From assembly GCF_022398475.1 (NCBI RefSeq), contig NZ_JAKEVM010000025.1:1-40534 (forward strand): DNA of 40,534 nucleotides. The letters run 5' to 3'. Positions 1 through 7,163 of this stretch are shown here, in pieces (positions within the stretch are counted from its first letter, which is position 1; every line of letters begins with the position of its first letter). The notes below the pieces were generated by a model, which was given only the letters and a program-made list of their open reading frames with translations, had not been told where the DNA came from and did no database searches. The DNA comes from Pseudoalteromonas shioyasakiensis. Lineage in GTDB: Bacteria > Pseudomonadota > Gammaproteobacteria > Enterobacterales > Alteromonadaceae. A program made the position numbers and the translations under genes.

Positions 1-34
1 CTTATATACATAGCTCTATAAATAGAATTTTTTA

Positions 35-880
35 ATGAAAAACATTTCTACCGATAGTTTACGTACTTTAGTCACTGTTGTTGAAGTTGGCGGATTTGCC
101 AAAGCAGGTGAATTATTGGGGCTATCGCAACCGGCTGTGAGCTTACAAATAAAGCGCCTTGAAGATATGCTGGGCCATAAGCTGTTTAAAAAGCAAGGCC
201 AGCGCCAAGTGCTTAATCAATACGGCGAATTGCTTATGCCATTAGCTAAGCAAATGCTGCAACAAAACGATGCCATTTTGCAGCAGTTCACCAGCGAAAA
301 CGTGACCGGTAAAGTGCGCTTGGGGATCCCCAGTGAATTTGCCGCACGTATTTTACCTTCAATTATTGGTGACTTCGTAGCCCTCTACCCTGACGTATCG
401 CTTGAAGTGCGCTCTCGTTTGAGTAAGCATTTGTTGTCGGTCTCGCGCCAAGATCAATTCGATTTAGTATTGGCATTAAACGAAGAGCTAGAATCTGCCA
501 AGTTCCCTATTTTTATGCAAGACCAACTAGTATGGGTGGGTGATTTAAACCTTGCACAAAACGATGTGGTAACGCTTGTAACCGCCCCAGAGGGATGTAT
601 TTATCGCCGCCGCGCAATTGAAGCACTACAAAGTGCGGGTATTAAATACCGCATTGCTTACAGTAATGCCGACTTAACAGGCCTAACTGCGGCATTAAAA
701 GAAGGCTTAGGCATTACAGTGCTTGCAAAAAGCACCGTACCGAATGAGCTTAACTACCAAATACAAACCAAAGATCTCCCCGAGCTTGGTCAAATAGGTA
801 TTAGTTTAATTAAACGCACCGACGACCCCGGTACCGCCGTAGACAAACTCGCCGAGTTCATCGCCCTTCGTTTAACGTAG
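35..880 (+). CDS. LysR-family transcriptional regulator, LrhA/HexA-like
   Basis: A 281-residue LysR-type regulator of usual family length. The N-terminal winged helix-turn-helix spans about residues 8-65 (the AGELLGLSQPAVSLQIKRLE stretch is the recognition region), followed by a periplasmic-binding-protein-like effector domain from about residue 93. Spacing and wording of the effector half (ILPSIIGDFVALYPDVSLEV) resemble the LrhA/HexA branch, which controls motility and surface traits in enterics; that assignment is from memory and the target genes are unknown. No strong Shine-Dalgarno is seen in the 34 bases before the ATG. A repeat island starts 12 bases after the stop codon, so nothing follows it as an operon. 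The next gene, the TonB receptor, is about 1 kb away and need not be its target. Confidence 0.9.
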   Translation: MKNISTDSLRTLVTVVEVGGFAKAGELLGLSQPAVSLQIKRLEDMLGHKLFKKQGQRQVLNQYGELLMPLAKQMLQQNDAILQQFTSENVTGKVRLGIPSEFAARILPSIIGDFVALYPDVSLEVRSRLSKHLLSVSRQDQFDLVLALNEELESAKFPIFMQDQLVWVGDLNLAQNDVVTLVTAPEGCIYRRRAIEALQSAGIKYRIAYSNADLTGLTAALKEGLGITVLAKSTVPNELNYQIQTKDLPELGQIGISLIKRTDDPGTAVDKLAEFIALRLT

Positions 881-891
881 GTTTGAGTTAG

Positions 892-982
892 CGAGTTTCG
901 AGTTTCGAGTTTCGAGTTTCGAGTTTCGAGTTTCGAGTTTCGAGTTTCGAGTTTCGAGTTTCGAGTTTCGAGTTTCGAGTTT
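892..982. repeat. Tandem heptamer array (CGAGTTT) x13
   Basis: Thirteen exact, uninterrupted copies of the 7-bp unit CGAGTTT. The period is not a multiple of three and the array lies after the lysR stop, so it does not encode protein repeats. Perfect identity over 91 bp suggests recent slippage expansion. It begins inside the AGTTAGCGAGTT end motif of island A. Confidence 0.97.
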
Positions 983-990
983 TCAAAATT

Positions 991-1092
991 GTAGCAGCGA
1001 TTTTATATCGCGTAGTAAATGAAATATGTAGTCGTTCTGCTTACATGACACGTTTTAAATAGATCATCGCGCGAAATAAATTTCACGCCTAC
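991..1092. repeat. Opposed GTAG-hairpin pair (REPIN-like), copy 1
   Basis: The left arm is GTAG followed by a short stem-loop, GCGAT-TTTAT-ATCGC (991-1015). The right arm is a reverse hairpin with stem GCGCGAAAT / ATTTCACGC (one mismatch) ending in CTAC (1066-1092), so both ends carry GTAG pointing inward. A third inverted pair, ATGTA/TACAT, lies between. This fits the known REPIN layout: two REP sequences in inverted orientation. The same element recurs at 4117-4218 with one base changed in the left arm. Confidence 0.8.
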
Positions 1093-1155
1093 GGTGCTAG
1101 GTGCTAGGTGCTAGGTGCTAGGTGCTAGGTGCTAGGTGCTAGGTGCTAGGTGCTA
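1093..1155. repeat. Tandem heptamer array (GGTGCTA) x9
   Basis: Nine exact copies of GGTGCTA, starting directly after the CTAC foot of the preceding hairpin and followed by ACAGCATAGTGTTGG, a string that also follows the GGTGCTA arrays at 4219-4281 and 17217-17265. The unit is unrelated to CGAGTTT but has the same 7-bp period. Confidence 0.97.
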
Positions 1156-1380
1156 ACAGCATAGTGTTGGTTTCGAATTGGTAAAGGGAGCTCCCTACCA
1201 AATCGACTTTTTTCGGCGTTAAAACGCCTCCTACAACTCGCATCTCGCAAACTTTCCCCTTTACTCTTTCTAACTCGCTAACTTATTTTTATCTGACTTC
1301 TGACGACTAATATCTAATATTTCCTATGTGTTAGGTTTCGCTCCGCTCTTCCCAATCTACGAGTTAATGAATCAAGCACT

Positions 1381-1441
1381 GTAGGTCGTCATTTATGGCG
1401 ACACATAATCGCTAACATTGACGGGCTAAAGCCCGACCTAC
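1381..1441. repeat. 61-bp REPIN-like element, copy 1
   Basis: GTAGGTCGTC...GGCGAC runs forward (1381-1404) and ...GGGCTAAAGCCCGACCTAC runs in reverse (1419-1441). The outer eight bases GTAGGTCG/CGACCTAC pair with each other and each arm also folds on itself, a typical REP doublet. A second copy of the same length is at 10882-10942, differing by one base in the right arm (GGGCT against GAGCT). Confidence 0.82.
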
Positions 1442-1655
1442 GACTCACCCGTTGATTTAAGAAATATCGCGCGAAATAAATTTCACGCCTACGGGTACGC
1501 ATTTCAATTTAACTATGTGCTGACACAATCCAATCTAACTTCTAACCACTGATATCTAATATCTCCATTTTTTCGGCGTTAAAACGCCTCCTACAACTCG
1601 CATCTCGTATCTCGCAAACTTTCCCCTTTACTCTTTCTAACTCGCTAACTTTCAA

Positions 1656-1880
1656 TCTGATAGCTGACGGCTGAAAGCTGATTGCTCCGCCTTGTTAAGT
1701 TTTACTTAACACCACTCAAAACCCCAGACTGGTGTTACAATACTACTATATTCATTATATTTGATTTATTTCATAAACTTACAGTTCAGACCTGTTTTAT
1801 TACAAATAGGATTGATTCGCATTTTTTTACATGTTTTAATTGCGCCGGTTAAAAAAATCTAAACATATACAGGACACACA
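1656..1880 (+). promoter_or_regulatory. Leader of the TonB-receptor gene with overlapping inverted repeats
   Basis: After the repeat island there is a perfect inverted repeat TGTTAAGT-TTT-ACTTAACA (1693-1711). It overlaps one arm of a second, TAACACCA (1707-1714) and TGGTGTTA (1730-1737). Because they share bases 1707-1711, the two hairpins could not form together in RNA; as DNA they could be regulator half-sites. A very AT-rich tract follows (1740-1790) with several TATATT-like hexamers, and an AGGA Shine-Dalgarno stands 7 bases before the ATG at 1881. No clear Fur box was found. Confidence 0.4.
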
Positions 1881-4031
1881 ATGACACCTAAGTTTATTGT
1901 TTCTACGCTTTCGACTGCGGTCGCTTTATCTTTAAGCGCTAATGCTTTTGCAAAAGATGTAACTAAAGAAGAGAAAAACTTCGAGCAAATCACTGTAATT
2001 GGCTCTGCATCTGCAATTAACGATATTCCTGGCTCTGCTACCTTTATTGATGAACAAGAACTAGAAAAGTTTGAATATACTGATATCTCTCGTGTTTTAA
2101 GTGCTGTACCGGGTGTATATGTACAAGAAGAAGACGGCTACGGCCTTCGTCCTAACATCGGTATGCGTGGTACGGGTACGGGTCGTAACGACAAAATCTC
2201 AGTAATGGAAGATGGTGTACTTGTAGCACCAGCACCTTACTCAGCGCCTTCTGCTTACTACTTCCCTACTATGGGTCGTATGGAGTCAATCGAAGTACTT
2301 AAAGGTGCAGCTTCTGTTAAGTATGGCCCACGTACAACAGGCGGTGTTTTAAACTTAGTTTCTCGTAGCTTACCAACTGAAGGGTCTAAAGGTTTACTTA
2401 ACGCTGAGCTTGGTAGCGACGGTTTCTACAAAGGTCATGCTTACTTCGGTAAAAAGAAAAACAATGCTGCGGGCCTTGTAGAAGTATTTACTTACGGTGC
2501 AGATGGCTTTAAAGATTTACCAGTAGGTAGCGACAACACAGGCTTTGAAAAGAACGATTTCTTATTAAAGTTTGGCTTTGACTTTGGTGATAACGAAGCA
2601 CACAGCCTAGAAATGAAGTTAAAGTACTCAGACGAGCGCTCTGACGAAACGTACATGGGTTTAACTGACGCTGATTACAAAGAAAACCCTTACCGTCGTT
2701 ATGCTGCATCGCAAAACGATGAAATGAACACACAACACAATGCATACCAAATCAACTATGCATACCGCTTTGGTAAAGGTTACGAGCTACTTGCTACAGC
2801 TTACCTGAACGATTTCCACCGTAACTGGTATAAAGCAAGCAAAGTAAGCAGCAGCTACCTTGAGCAATACAGCGAGTTTGAAGCAAACCCAACGAGCGAA
2901 GGTATTGAAGGTGTTGGCGTAAAAGCGAATAACCGTGATTACCAAGCGAAAGGCTTACAAACTGAATTCCATATCCCTGCGGGCAACCACTACATCACAG
3001 TTGGTGCACGTTACCACGAAGATGAAATGGATCGTTTCCAATGGGAAGACAAGTACACGCTTAACCAAGACCTATCAATGACGCTTACAGAAAAAGGCGT
3101 TCCAGGTTCAAACAGCAACCGTTTAGATAGCGCTGAAGCAACTACCCTATTCATTCAAGATGAGTGGTCACTTGATGCATTAGTTATTAGCGCAGGTCTT
3201 CGCTACGAAGACATCACAATCAAACGAGTTGAATGGGCTAAGTCTGATCCAAGTCGTGAAAATGGTTTAACAAAAGATATCAGCAACGACACTGAGATCT
3301 TAGTACCATCACTAGGTGCCACTTACACAGTAAGCGACAACCTAACGCTTCTTGCTGGTATTCAAAAAGGTTACGCTCCAGCGGCACCTGGTAATGCGGA
3401 TCAAGAAGAAGAAGAGAGTGTTAACATTGAACTAGGTGGTCGTTACGATTACGCAGGCATTCAAGGTGAAGTAATTTACTTTAACTCTGACTACACAAAC
3501 ATGCACGGTAACTGTACTGCAGCTGTAGGCTGTAGCGATGACAATATTGGCGACCAATACAACTACGGTGAAGTATCTGTGTCTGGTTTTGAGCTAAGCG
3601 CAGGTAAAGTATTTGCTACTAACGCAGCCTCGTTCCCAGTTCGCTTAACTTACACTTACACTGATTCACAGTTCGACAATGCGTTTGAATCAGATCTTTG
3701 GGGTAGCGTAGAAAAAGGCGATGCAATGCCATACGTGCCTGAAAACCAATTAGCGCTTTCAGTGGGTGCTGAGTTCTCAAGCTTCGTATTCGATACGCAA
3801 ATGCGTTATGTGTCTGATGCACACGCAGACTTAACAGACTCAGGTCGCAATGCAATCGACAGCCGCGTTGTATGGGATTTAGCAGCTAAATACCTAATCG
3901 ACGACAAACAAAAAGTATACCTAACAGTAGATAACCTGTTTGACAAAACCTACGTTGCAAACCGTGCAAACGGCGGTATTCAACCAGGTAAACCACGTAC
4001 CCTACAACTAGGTTACAGCTACTCGTTCTAA
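1881..4031 (+). CDS. TonB-dependent outer-membrane receptor, FecA-like
   Basis: A 716-residue outer-membrane receptor that should import a substrate (ferric siderophore or other chelate by family analogy) using TonB-ExbB-ExbD energy. Residues 1-24 form a signal peptide ending AFA. A TonB-box-like EQITVI follows at about 35-40, then a plug domain to about residue 165 with the usual GMRGTG and VLKGAASVKYGPRTTGGVLN signatures. The rest is a 22-strand-type barrel ending in a terminal Phe (GYSYSF). Two cysteines in an extracellular-type loop (NCTAAVGC) may form a disulfide. Plug wording is closest to FecA-type receptors, but there is no long N-terminal signalling extension, so a FecIR-style sigma cascade is unlikely. 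No transport partner is adjacent. Substrate is unknown. Confidence 0.9.
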   Translation: MTPKFIVSTLSTAVALSLSANAFAKDVTKEEKNFEQITVIGSASAINDIPGSATFIDEQELEKFEYTDISRVLSAVPGVYVQEEDGYGLRPNIGMRGTGTGRNDKISVMEDGVLVAPAPYSAPSAYYFPTMGRMESIEVLKGAASVKYGPRTTGGVLNLVSRSLPTEGSKGLLNAELGSDGFYKGHAYFGKKKNNAAGLVEVFTYGADGFKDLPVGSDNTGFEKNDFLLKFGFDFGDNEAHSLEMKLKYSDERSDETYMGLTDADYKENPYRRYAASQNDEMNTQHNAYQINYAYRFGKGYELLATAYLNDFHRNWYKASKVSSSYLEQYSEFEANPTSEGIEGVGVKANNRDYQAKGLQTEFHIPAGNHYITVGARYHEDEMDRFQWEDKYTLNQDLSMTLTEKGVPGSNSNRLDSAEATTLFIQDEWSLDALVISAGLRYEDITIKRVEWAKSDPSRENGLTKDISNDTEILVPSLGATYTVSDNLTLLAGIQKGYAPAAPGNADQEEEESVNIELGGRYDYAGIQGEVIYFNSDYTNMHGNCTAAVGCSDDNIGDQYNYGEVSVSGFELSAGKVFATNAASFPVRLTYTYTDSQFDNAFESDLWGSVEKGDAMPYVPENQLALSVGAEFSSFVFDTQMRYVSDAHADLTDSGRNAIDSRVVWDLAAKYLIDDKQKVYLTVDNLFDKTYVANRANGGIQPGKPRTLQLGYSYSF

Positions 4032-4053
4032 TAAAATGACTTAGCGAAATATC

Positions 4054-4087
4054 AAAAGCCGTGTGATGATAATCCCACGGCTTTTTT
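4054..4087 (+). terminator. Rho-independent terminator of the TonB-receptor gene
   Basis: The stem AGCCGTG / CACGGCT is followed by TTTTTT, about 23 bases after the receptor stop codon. Confidence 0.85.
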
Positions 4088-4116
4088 GTGGATGAGAGTT
4101 GCGAGTTTTCAAAATT

Positions 4117-4218
4117 GTAGCTGCGATTTTATATCGCGTAGTAAATGAAATATGTAGTCGTTCTGCTTACATGACACGTTTTAAATAGATCATCGCGCGA
4201 AATAAATTTCACGCCTAC
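4117..4218. repeat. Opposed GTAG-hairpin pair (REPIN-like), copy 2
   Basis: Near-identical 102-bp copy of the element at 991-1092. The visible difference is GTAGCTGCG in place of GTAGCAGCG in the left foot. The right arm ends in CTAC at 4218, directly against the GGTGCTA array, as in island A. Confidence 0.8.
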
Positions 4219-4281
4219 GGTGCTAGGTGCTAGGTGCTAGGTGCTAGGTGCTAGGTGCTAGGTGCTAGGTGCTTGGCGCTA
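4219..4281. repeat. Tandem heptamer array (GGTGCTA) x9, last two degenerate
   Basis: Seven exact GGTGCTA units followed by GGTGCTT and GGCGCTA. Degeneration at one end only is typical of slippage-maintained tandem arrays. Confidence 0.95.
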
Positions 4282-4424
4282 ACAGCATAGTGTTGGTTTT
4301 AGATTCGTAAAGAGGGCTCCCTACCCAATCGACTTTTTTCGGCGTTAAAACGCCTCCTACAACTCGCATCTCGCAAACTTTCCCCTTTACTCTTTACCCT
4401 TGTAACTCGCTAACTTTTACCCAC

Positions 4425-4457
4425 AAAAAAGCCGCAGTGATGGGCGTACCGCGGCTT
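4425..4457 (-). terminator. Rho-independent terminator of the sugar-transporter gene
   Basis: Read on the minus strand, AAAGCCGC pairs with GCGGCTTT and a run of six T follows. It lies about 27 bases past the transporter stop codon. Confidence 0.85.
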
Positions 4458-4483
4458 TGCCTAACTTGAAATAATCTACTGGG

Positions 4484-5788
4484 TTATTTCCAGCTTCTCA
4501 TCTTATGGCCTTTTAAGGCGTAAAATAAAATGAATACATAACTTGGGATCATCACAATGTAAGCGCCTTGTGCGCCTAGGCCTGCTACGTTTCCTAAACC
4601 GATTAATAATGGGCCTAGTGCACCACCAGCAATACCCATGATCAATAACCCTGATGCAGTGCCTGTTAAGCGACCTAAGCCAGCTAAAGCTAGTGGCCAA
4701 ATTGCAGGCCAAACCATGGCATTAGCAAAGCCTAATAACGCAATGCATAACAATGGGTCTGGTAATTGTGGGCCACCAAATGGCACTAATAATAGGTTTG
4801 AAATAATAAACGAGTCATTGCTACCAAGTACCACTAATAACACGGTGATAATGCCGGCAATACCCGACATTAATAACGCTGTTTGTTGGCTCATAAAGCG
4901 TGGAATAGTCAAAATACCAATTGCGTAACCAATCAACATACACGCCATGGTGTAAGAGGTCATAACTGAGTAATCAGCAACGCCAATTTGTAATGCGTAC
5001 GAGCCAATGGTGTCTGCTGCAATCACTTCAACAGCAACGTATAAAGCAATACCCACTACACCTAAAACTAAGTGAGGGTGTGCTAGGGTTTCTTTAATTT
5101 CGCCTTTGCCGTTTGATGTTTCGTCTTCATCAAATACTAAATCAGGTAATGGTGCAAATTTCGCAAAAGCAGCAAATAACATGATTAACGCAGCAATCAA
5201 CACATAAGGCATGATAAGGCTATTTGCCATAATGTCTTTTTGCTCTTGTGATAATTTACCTGCGCCATCAACAACACCGCTTACAACTACAGCGGCAAAA
5301 ATAACAGGCACAATAACACCCGCAAATTTGTTTAATAAGCCCATGATACACACGCGCACAGCGGCTGATTTTTCAGAGCCCATTTTAACCACGTATGGGT
5401 TAACAGCGGTTTGTAGCACGGTTTGTCCTACACCAATCATTAACTGTGCGAACAAGAAAATTTCGATCATTTGCAGTTTTGCAGCGGGAATATACATCAG
5501 CGCCGATAAAGCCATAATCGCACAGCCAATCGCCATACCATTCTTATAACCAACGCGTTTGATCAGCATAGCCGATGGGATACCGGCAACTGTTACCGCA
5601 ATATAAAAAGAAGAGATGATAAACGAAGCTTGTAACGGCGAAAGCTCAAGCATTTGCTGCAAAAATGGTGTAATTGCACCATTAAGCCACGTTATACACC
5701 CTAAGATAAAAAACATTGAGCCGGCCAATACCATTGGCAGCCAGATGCTTTGTTTTGTGTTGTTGTCACACTCAACCGTTGCTTCCAT
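4484..5788 (-). CDS. nagP: FucP-family sugar MFS transporter, probable N-acetylglucosamine permease NagP
   Basis: A 434-residue inner-membrane permease with about twelve hydrophobic segments, of the glucose/galactose/fucose (FucP/GluP) branch of the major facilitator superfamily. Seen: an N-terminal LAGSMFFILGCITWLNGAIT segment characteristic of this branch, the central charged loop (about 230-245) and a short basic C-terminus. In Alteromonadales the NagP GlcNAc importer belongs to this branch and is repressed by NagR. A NagR-like palindrome lies about 110 bases upstream of the start (5898-5917), which is the basis for the substrate suggestion. The gene stands alone, with its own terminator at 4425-4457 and no nagA/nagB neighbours. 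Glucose or galactose import is the main alternative. Confidence 0.72.
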   Translation of the reverse strand: MEATVECDNNTKQSIWLPMVLAGSMFFILGCITWLNGAITPFLQQMLELSPLQASFIISSFYIAVTVAGIPSAMLIKRVGYKNGMAIGCAIMALSALMYIPAAKLQMIEIFLFAQLMIGVGQTVLQTAVNPYVVKMGSEKSAAVRVCIMGLLNKFAGVIVPVIFAAVVVSGVVDGAGKLSQEQKDIMANSLIMPYVLIAALIMLFAAFAKFAPLPDLVFDEDETSNGKGEIKETLAHPHLVLGVVGIALYVAVEVIAADTIGSYALQIGVADYSVMTSYTMACMLIGYAIGILTIPRFMSQQTALLMSGIAGIITVLLVVLGSNDSFIISNLLLVPFGGPQLPDPLLCIALLGFANAMVWPAIWPLALAGLGRLTGTASGLLIMGIAGGALGPLLIGLGNVAGLGAQGAYIVMIPSYVFILFYALKGHKMRSWK

Positions 5789-5882
5789 AATTGTTCTCTT
5801 AGTTTAATTATTTTTATTTGGTTGGAATCTAGTATACAACTCAACAGAGCTGTTTAATTTCCATACCAATCACAAAAATTTA

Positions 5883-5917
5883 ATCATACACTAACAAAAA
5901 TGACAGCGCTATCATTT
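5883..5917 (-). promoter_or_regulatory. NagR-like operator and putative promoter of the sugar transporter
   Basis: The palindrome AAATGACAGCGCTATCATTT (5898-5917) has one mismatch and a CG-centred core, the form expected of a LacI-family operator. It resembles the TGACA-rCGy-TGTCA site I recall for NagR in Alteromonadales (recalled, not checked). On the minus strand a TATGAT -10-like hexamer (5883-5888) lies just downstream, placing the operator over the -35 region, a repressing position. A second TATACT-like hexamer is nearer the gene, so the true start is uncertain. Confidence 0.5.
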
Positions 5918-5934
5918 TGCGTTCATATAAGTGC

Positions 5935-5968
5935 AAAAAAGCCGCAGCTAATTGCTTAGCTGCGGCTT
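5935..5968 (-). terminator. Terminator of the ygfB-pepP-ubiH-ubiI operon
   Basis: On the minus strand a long GC-rich stem, AAGCCGCAGCTAA / TTAGCTGCGGCTT in outline, is followed by TTTTTT, about 28 bases after the ubiI stop codon. Confidence 0.88.
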
Positions 5969-5996
5969 AAACTAAATAGTAACAACTAGTTAGGTG

Positions 5997-7163
5997 TTAT
6001 TTACCGATTGCTTCTTTTGCGAACAAATGTTTAATTGGGCCAAGGTTGTCTACAAGGCTTAAACCAACACCACGTACAAGCTTTTTCAGTGGGTTAGCAC
6101 CTGCAAATAACTCTTTTAAGCCTTGCATCATAGCTATGTGCTTTTGCGCATCAAGCTTACGAGTACGTTCATAATCACGCAGCGTGCGTGCACTTGCAAA
6201 CTCGCCTTGCTCATTACTTAATAGCTCAATTAAATAAGCGGCGTCTTTTAGGCCAAGGTTCATACCTAAACCAGCTAATGGGTGAATGGTATGCGCTGCG
6301 TCGCCCATTAATACTACTTTGCCCGACACCCACTGCTGGGCATAACGCATCTTAAGTGGAAACGCCATGCGCTCACTCTGCACTTCACATAAACCACATT
6401 GGCCATCGAGGGCTGCCATAACCGCTTTATTAAAGTTGTTATCATCAAGCGCTAAAAGTGTGTCGCAATGCTCTGGGCTTGTTGACCAAACAATTGAGTG
6501 CGTATGGTTATCTGGCAAGGGTAAAAACGCCAGCGGCCCGGTTGGCAAAAACACTTGGCGTGCTGTGTTGTTATGCTCATCAGCGGTTTTAACCGTGGCA
6601 ACAATAGCGTGATGGTCATAATCTTTAAAAGTAATTGGCATATTGAACTGCTTACGAATAGCCGAGTTAGCCCCATCAGCCGCTACTAATAATTTAGCAA
6701 TCACAGGCTCGCCGCTTTCAAGAGTAATAAACACATCAGAGTCAGTTTGATGAATTTGCTGATAGCGGGTTTCGAACAGTAAAGTAGCATTACTTTGTTT
6801 TTCAAGTTCGCTAATTAAAGCGTAGCGAATAATATCGTTTTCGACGATATGACCCAGCTGCGGCAAATCGAGATCGTTATGATCAAAATGAATTTTACCA
6901 AAGCTGTCTTGATCACGTACATCCATCGAGGTATACGGTGTAGCACGTTGTTTAATGATCTCTGGCCATACATTTAAAGACTCGAATAAGCCCTGACTAG
7001 CTAAGCTCAATGCGCTCACGCGAAGTGCGTAATCATCACCCGGTAAGGTTTGATTTTTACTCGCATCAATCACCACAACGCTGATATCTGCTTTTGCTAA
7101 ACCAAGTGCTAGCGTAAGGCCAACACAGCCACCACCGACAATACAAACTTGTGCTTGTTTCAT
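5997..7163 (-). CDS. ubiI: UbiI/VisC-type FAD-dependent ubiquinone-biosynthesis hydroxylase
   Basis: A 388-residue flavoprotein monooxygenase of the UbiH/UbiI/UbiF family, expected to hydroxylate the polyprenyl-phenol ring (C5 in enteric UbiI) in aerobic ubiquinone synthesis. Seen: an N-terminal FAD Rossmann motif GGGCVG (about 9-14), the mid-protein VAADGANSAIRK motif (about 160) and the C-terminal GDAAHTIHPLAGLGMNLGLKD FAD-ribityl motif (about 283-303). The start ATG overlaps the ubiH stop by four bases, implying coupled translation. Position as last gene of ygfB-pepP-ubiH-ubiI matches enterics and decides between UbiI and UbiF; sequence alone would leave UbiF possible. Confidence 0.88.
   Translation of the reverse strand: MKQAQVCIVGGGCVGLTLALGLAKADISVVVIDASKNQTLPGDDYALRVSALSLASQGLFESLNVWPEIIKQRATPYTSMDVRDQDSFGKIHFDHNDLDLPQLGHIVENDIIRYALISELEKQSNATLLFETRYQQIHQTDSDVFITLESGEPVIAKLLVAADGANSAIRKQFNMPITFKDYDHHAIVATVKTADEHNNTARQVFLPTGPLAFLPLPDNHTHSIVWSTSPEHCDTLLALDDNNFNKAVMAALDGQCGLCEVQSERMAFPLKMRYAQQWVSGKVVLMGDAAHTIHPLAGLGMNLGLKDAAYLIELLSNEQGEFASARTLRDYERTRKLDAQKHIAMMQGLKELFAGANPLKKLVRGVGLSLVDNLGPIKHLFAKEAIGK

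Larger units (their letters stand above)
886..1655. repeat. Intergenic repeat island A (heptamer arrays plus GTAG-foot hairpins)
   Basis: This fills most of the 1-kb gap between the lysR gene and the TonB receptor, with no coding potential. In order it holds a CGAGTTT array (892-982); a GTAG hairpin (991-1015) opposed to a reverse one (1066-1092); a GGTGCTA array (1093-1155); a GTAAAGGGAGCTCCCTAC palindrome (1181-1198); a reverse hairpin built on GGCGTT/AACGCC (1213-1234); a reverse hairpin ending in CTAC at 1360; an opposed pair (1381-1441); another GCGCGAAAT-type hairpin (1466-1492); and a second GGCGTT/AACGCC hairpin (1571-1594). AGTTAGCGAGTT at 886-897 is matched in inverted orientation by AACTCGCTAACT at 1272-1283 and 1639-1650. 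The same modules recur in three other gaps of the window. Confidence 0.85.
4095..4415. repeat. Intergenic repeat island B
   Basis: This island lies between the convergent TonB-receptor and sugar-transporter genes. It repeats the first half of island A nearly base for base: a residual GAGTTGCGAGTT piece at the left, the opposed hairpin pair (4117-4218), nine GGTGCTA-type heptamers (4219-4281), the ACAGCATAGTGTTGG spacer, a GTAAAGAGGGCTCCCTAC hairpin (4307-4324), a GGCGTT/AACGCC hairpin ending CTCCTAC (4337-4360), a pyrimidine-rich tract, and AACTCGCTAACT (4404-4415). The CGAGTTT array is nearly absent here, so its copy number varies between otherwise matching islands. No gene is seen. Confidence 0.85.

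Noticed and set aside
892..1155. CRISPR array
   Set aside because: Units are 7 bp, perfect and directly adjacent with no spacers, and there are no cas genes.
1741..1880. Fur box before the TonB receptor
   Set aside because: The region is AT-rich but no stretch comes close to the GATAATGATAATCATTATC pattern.
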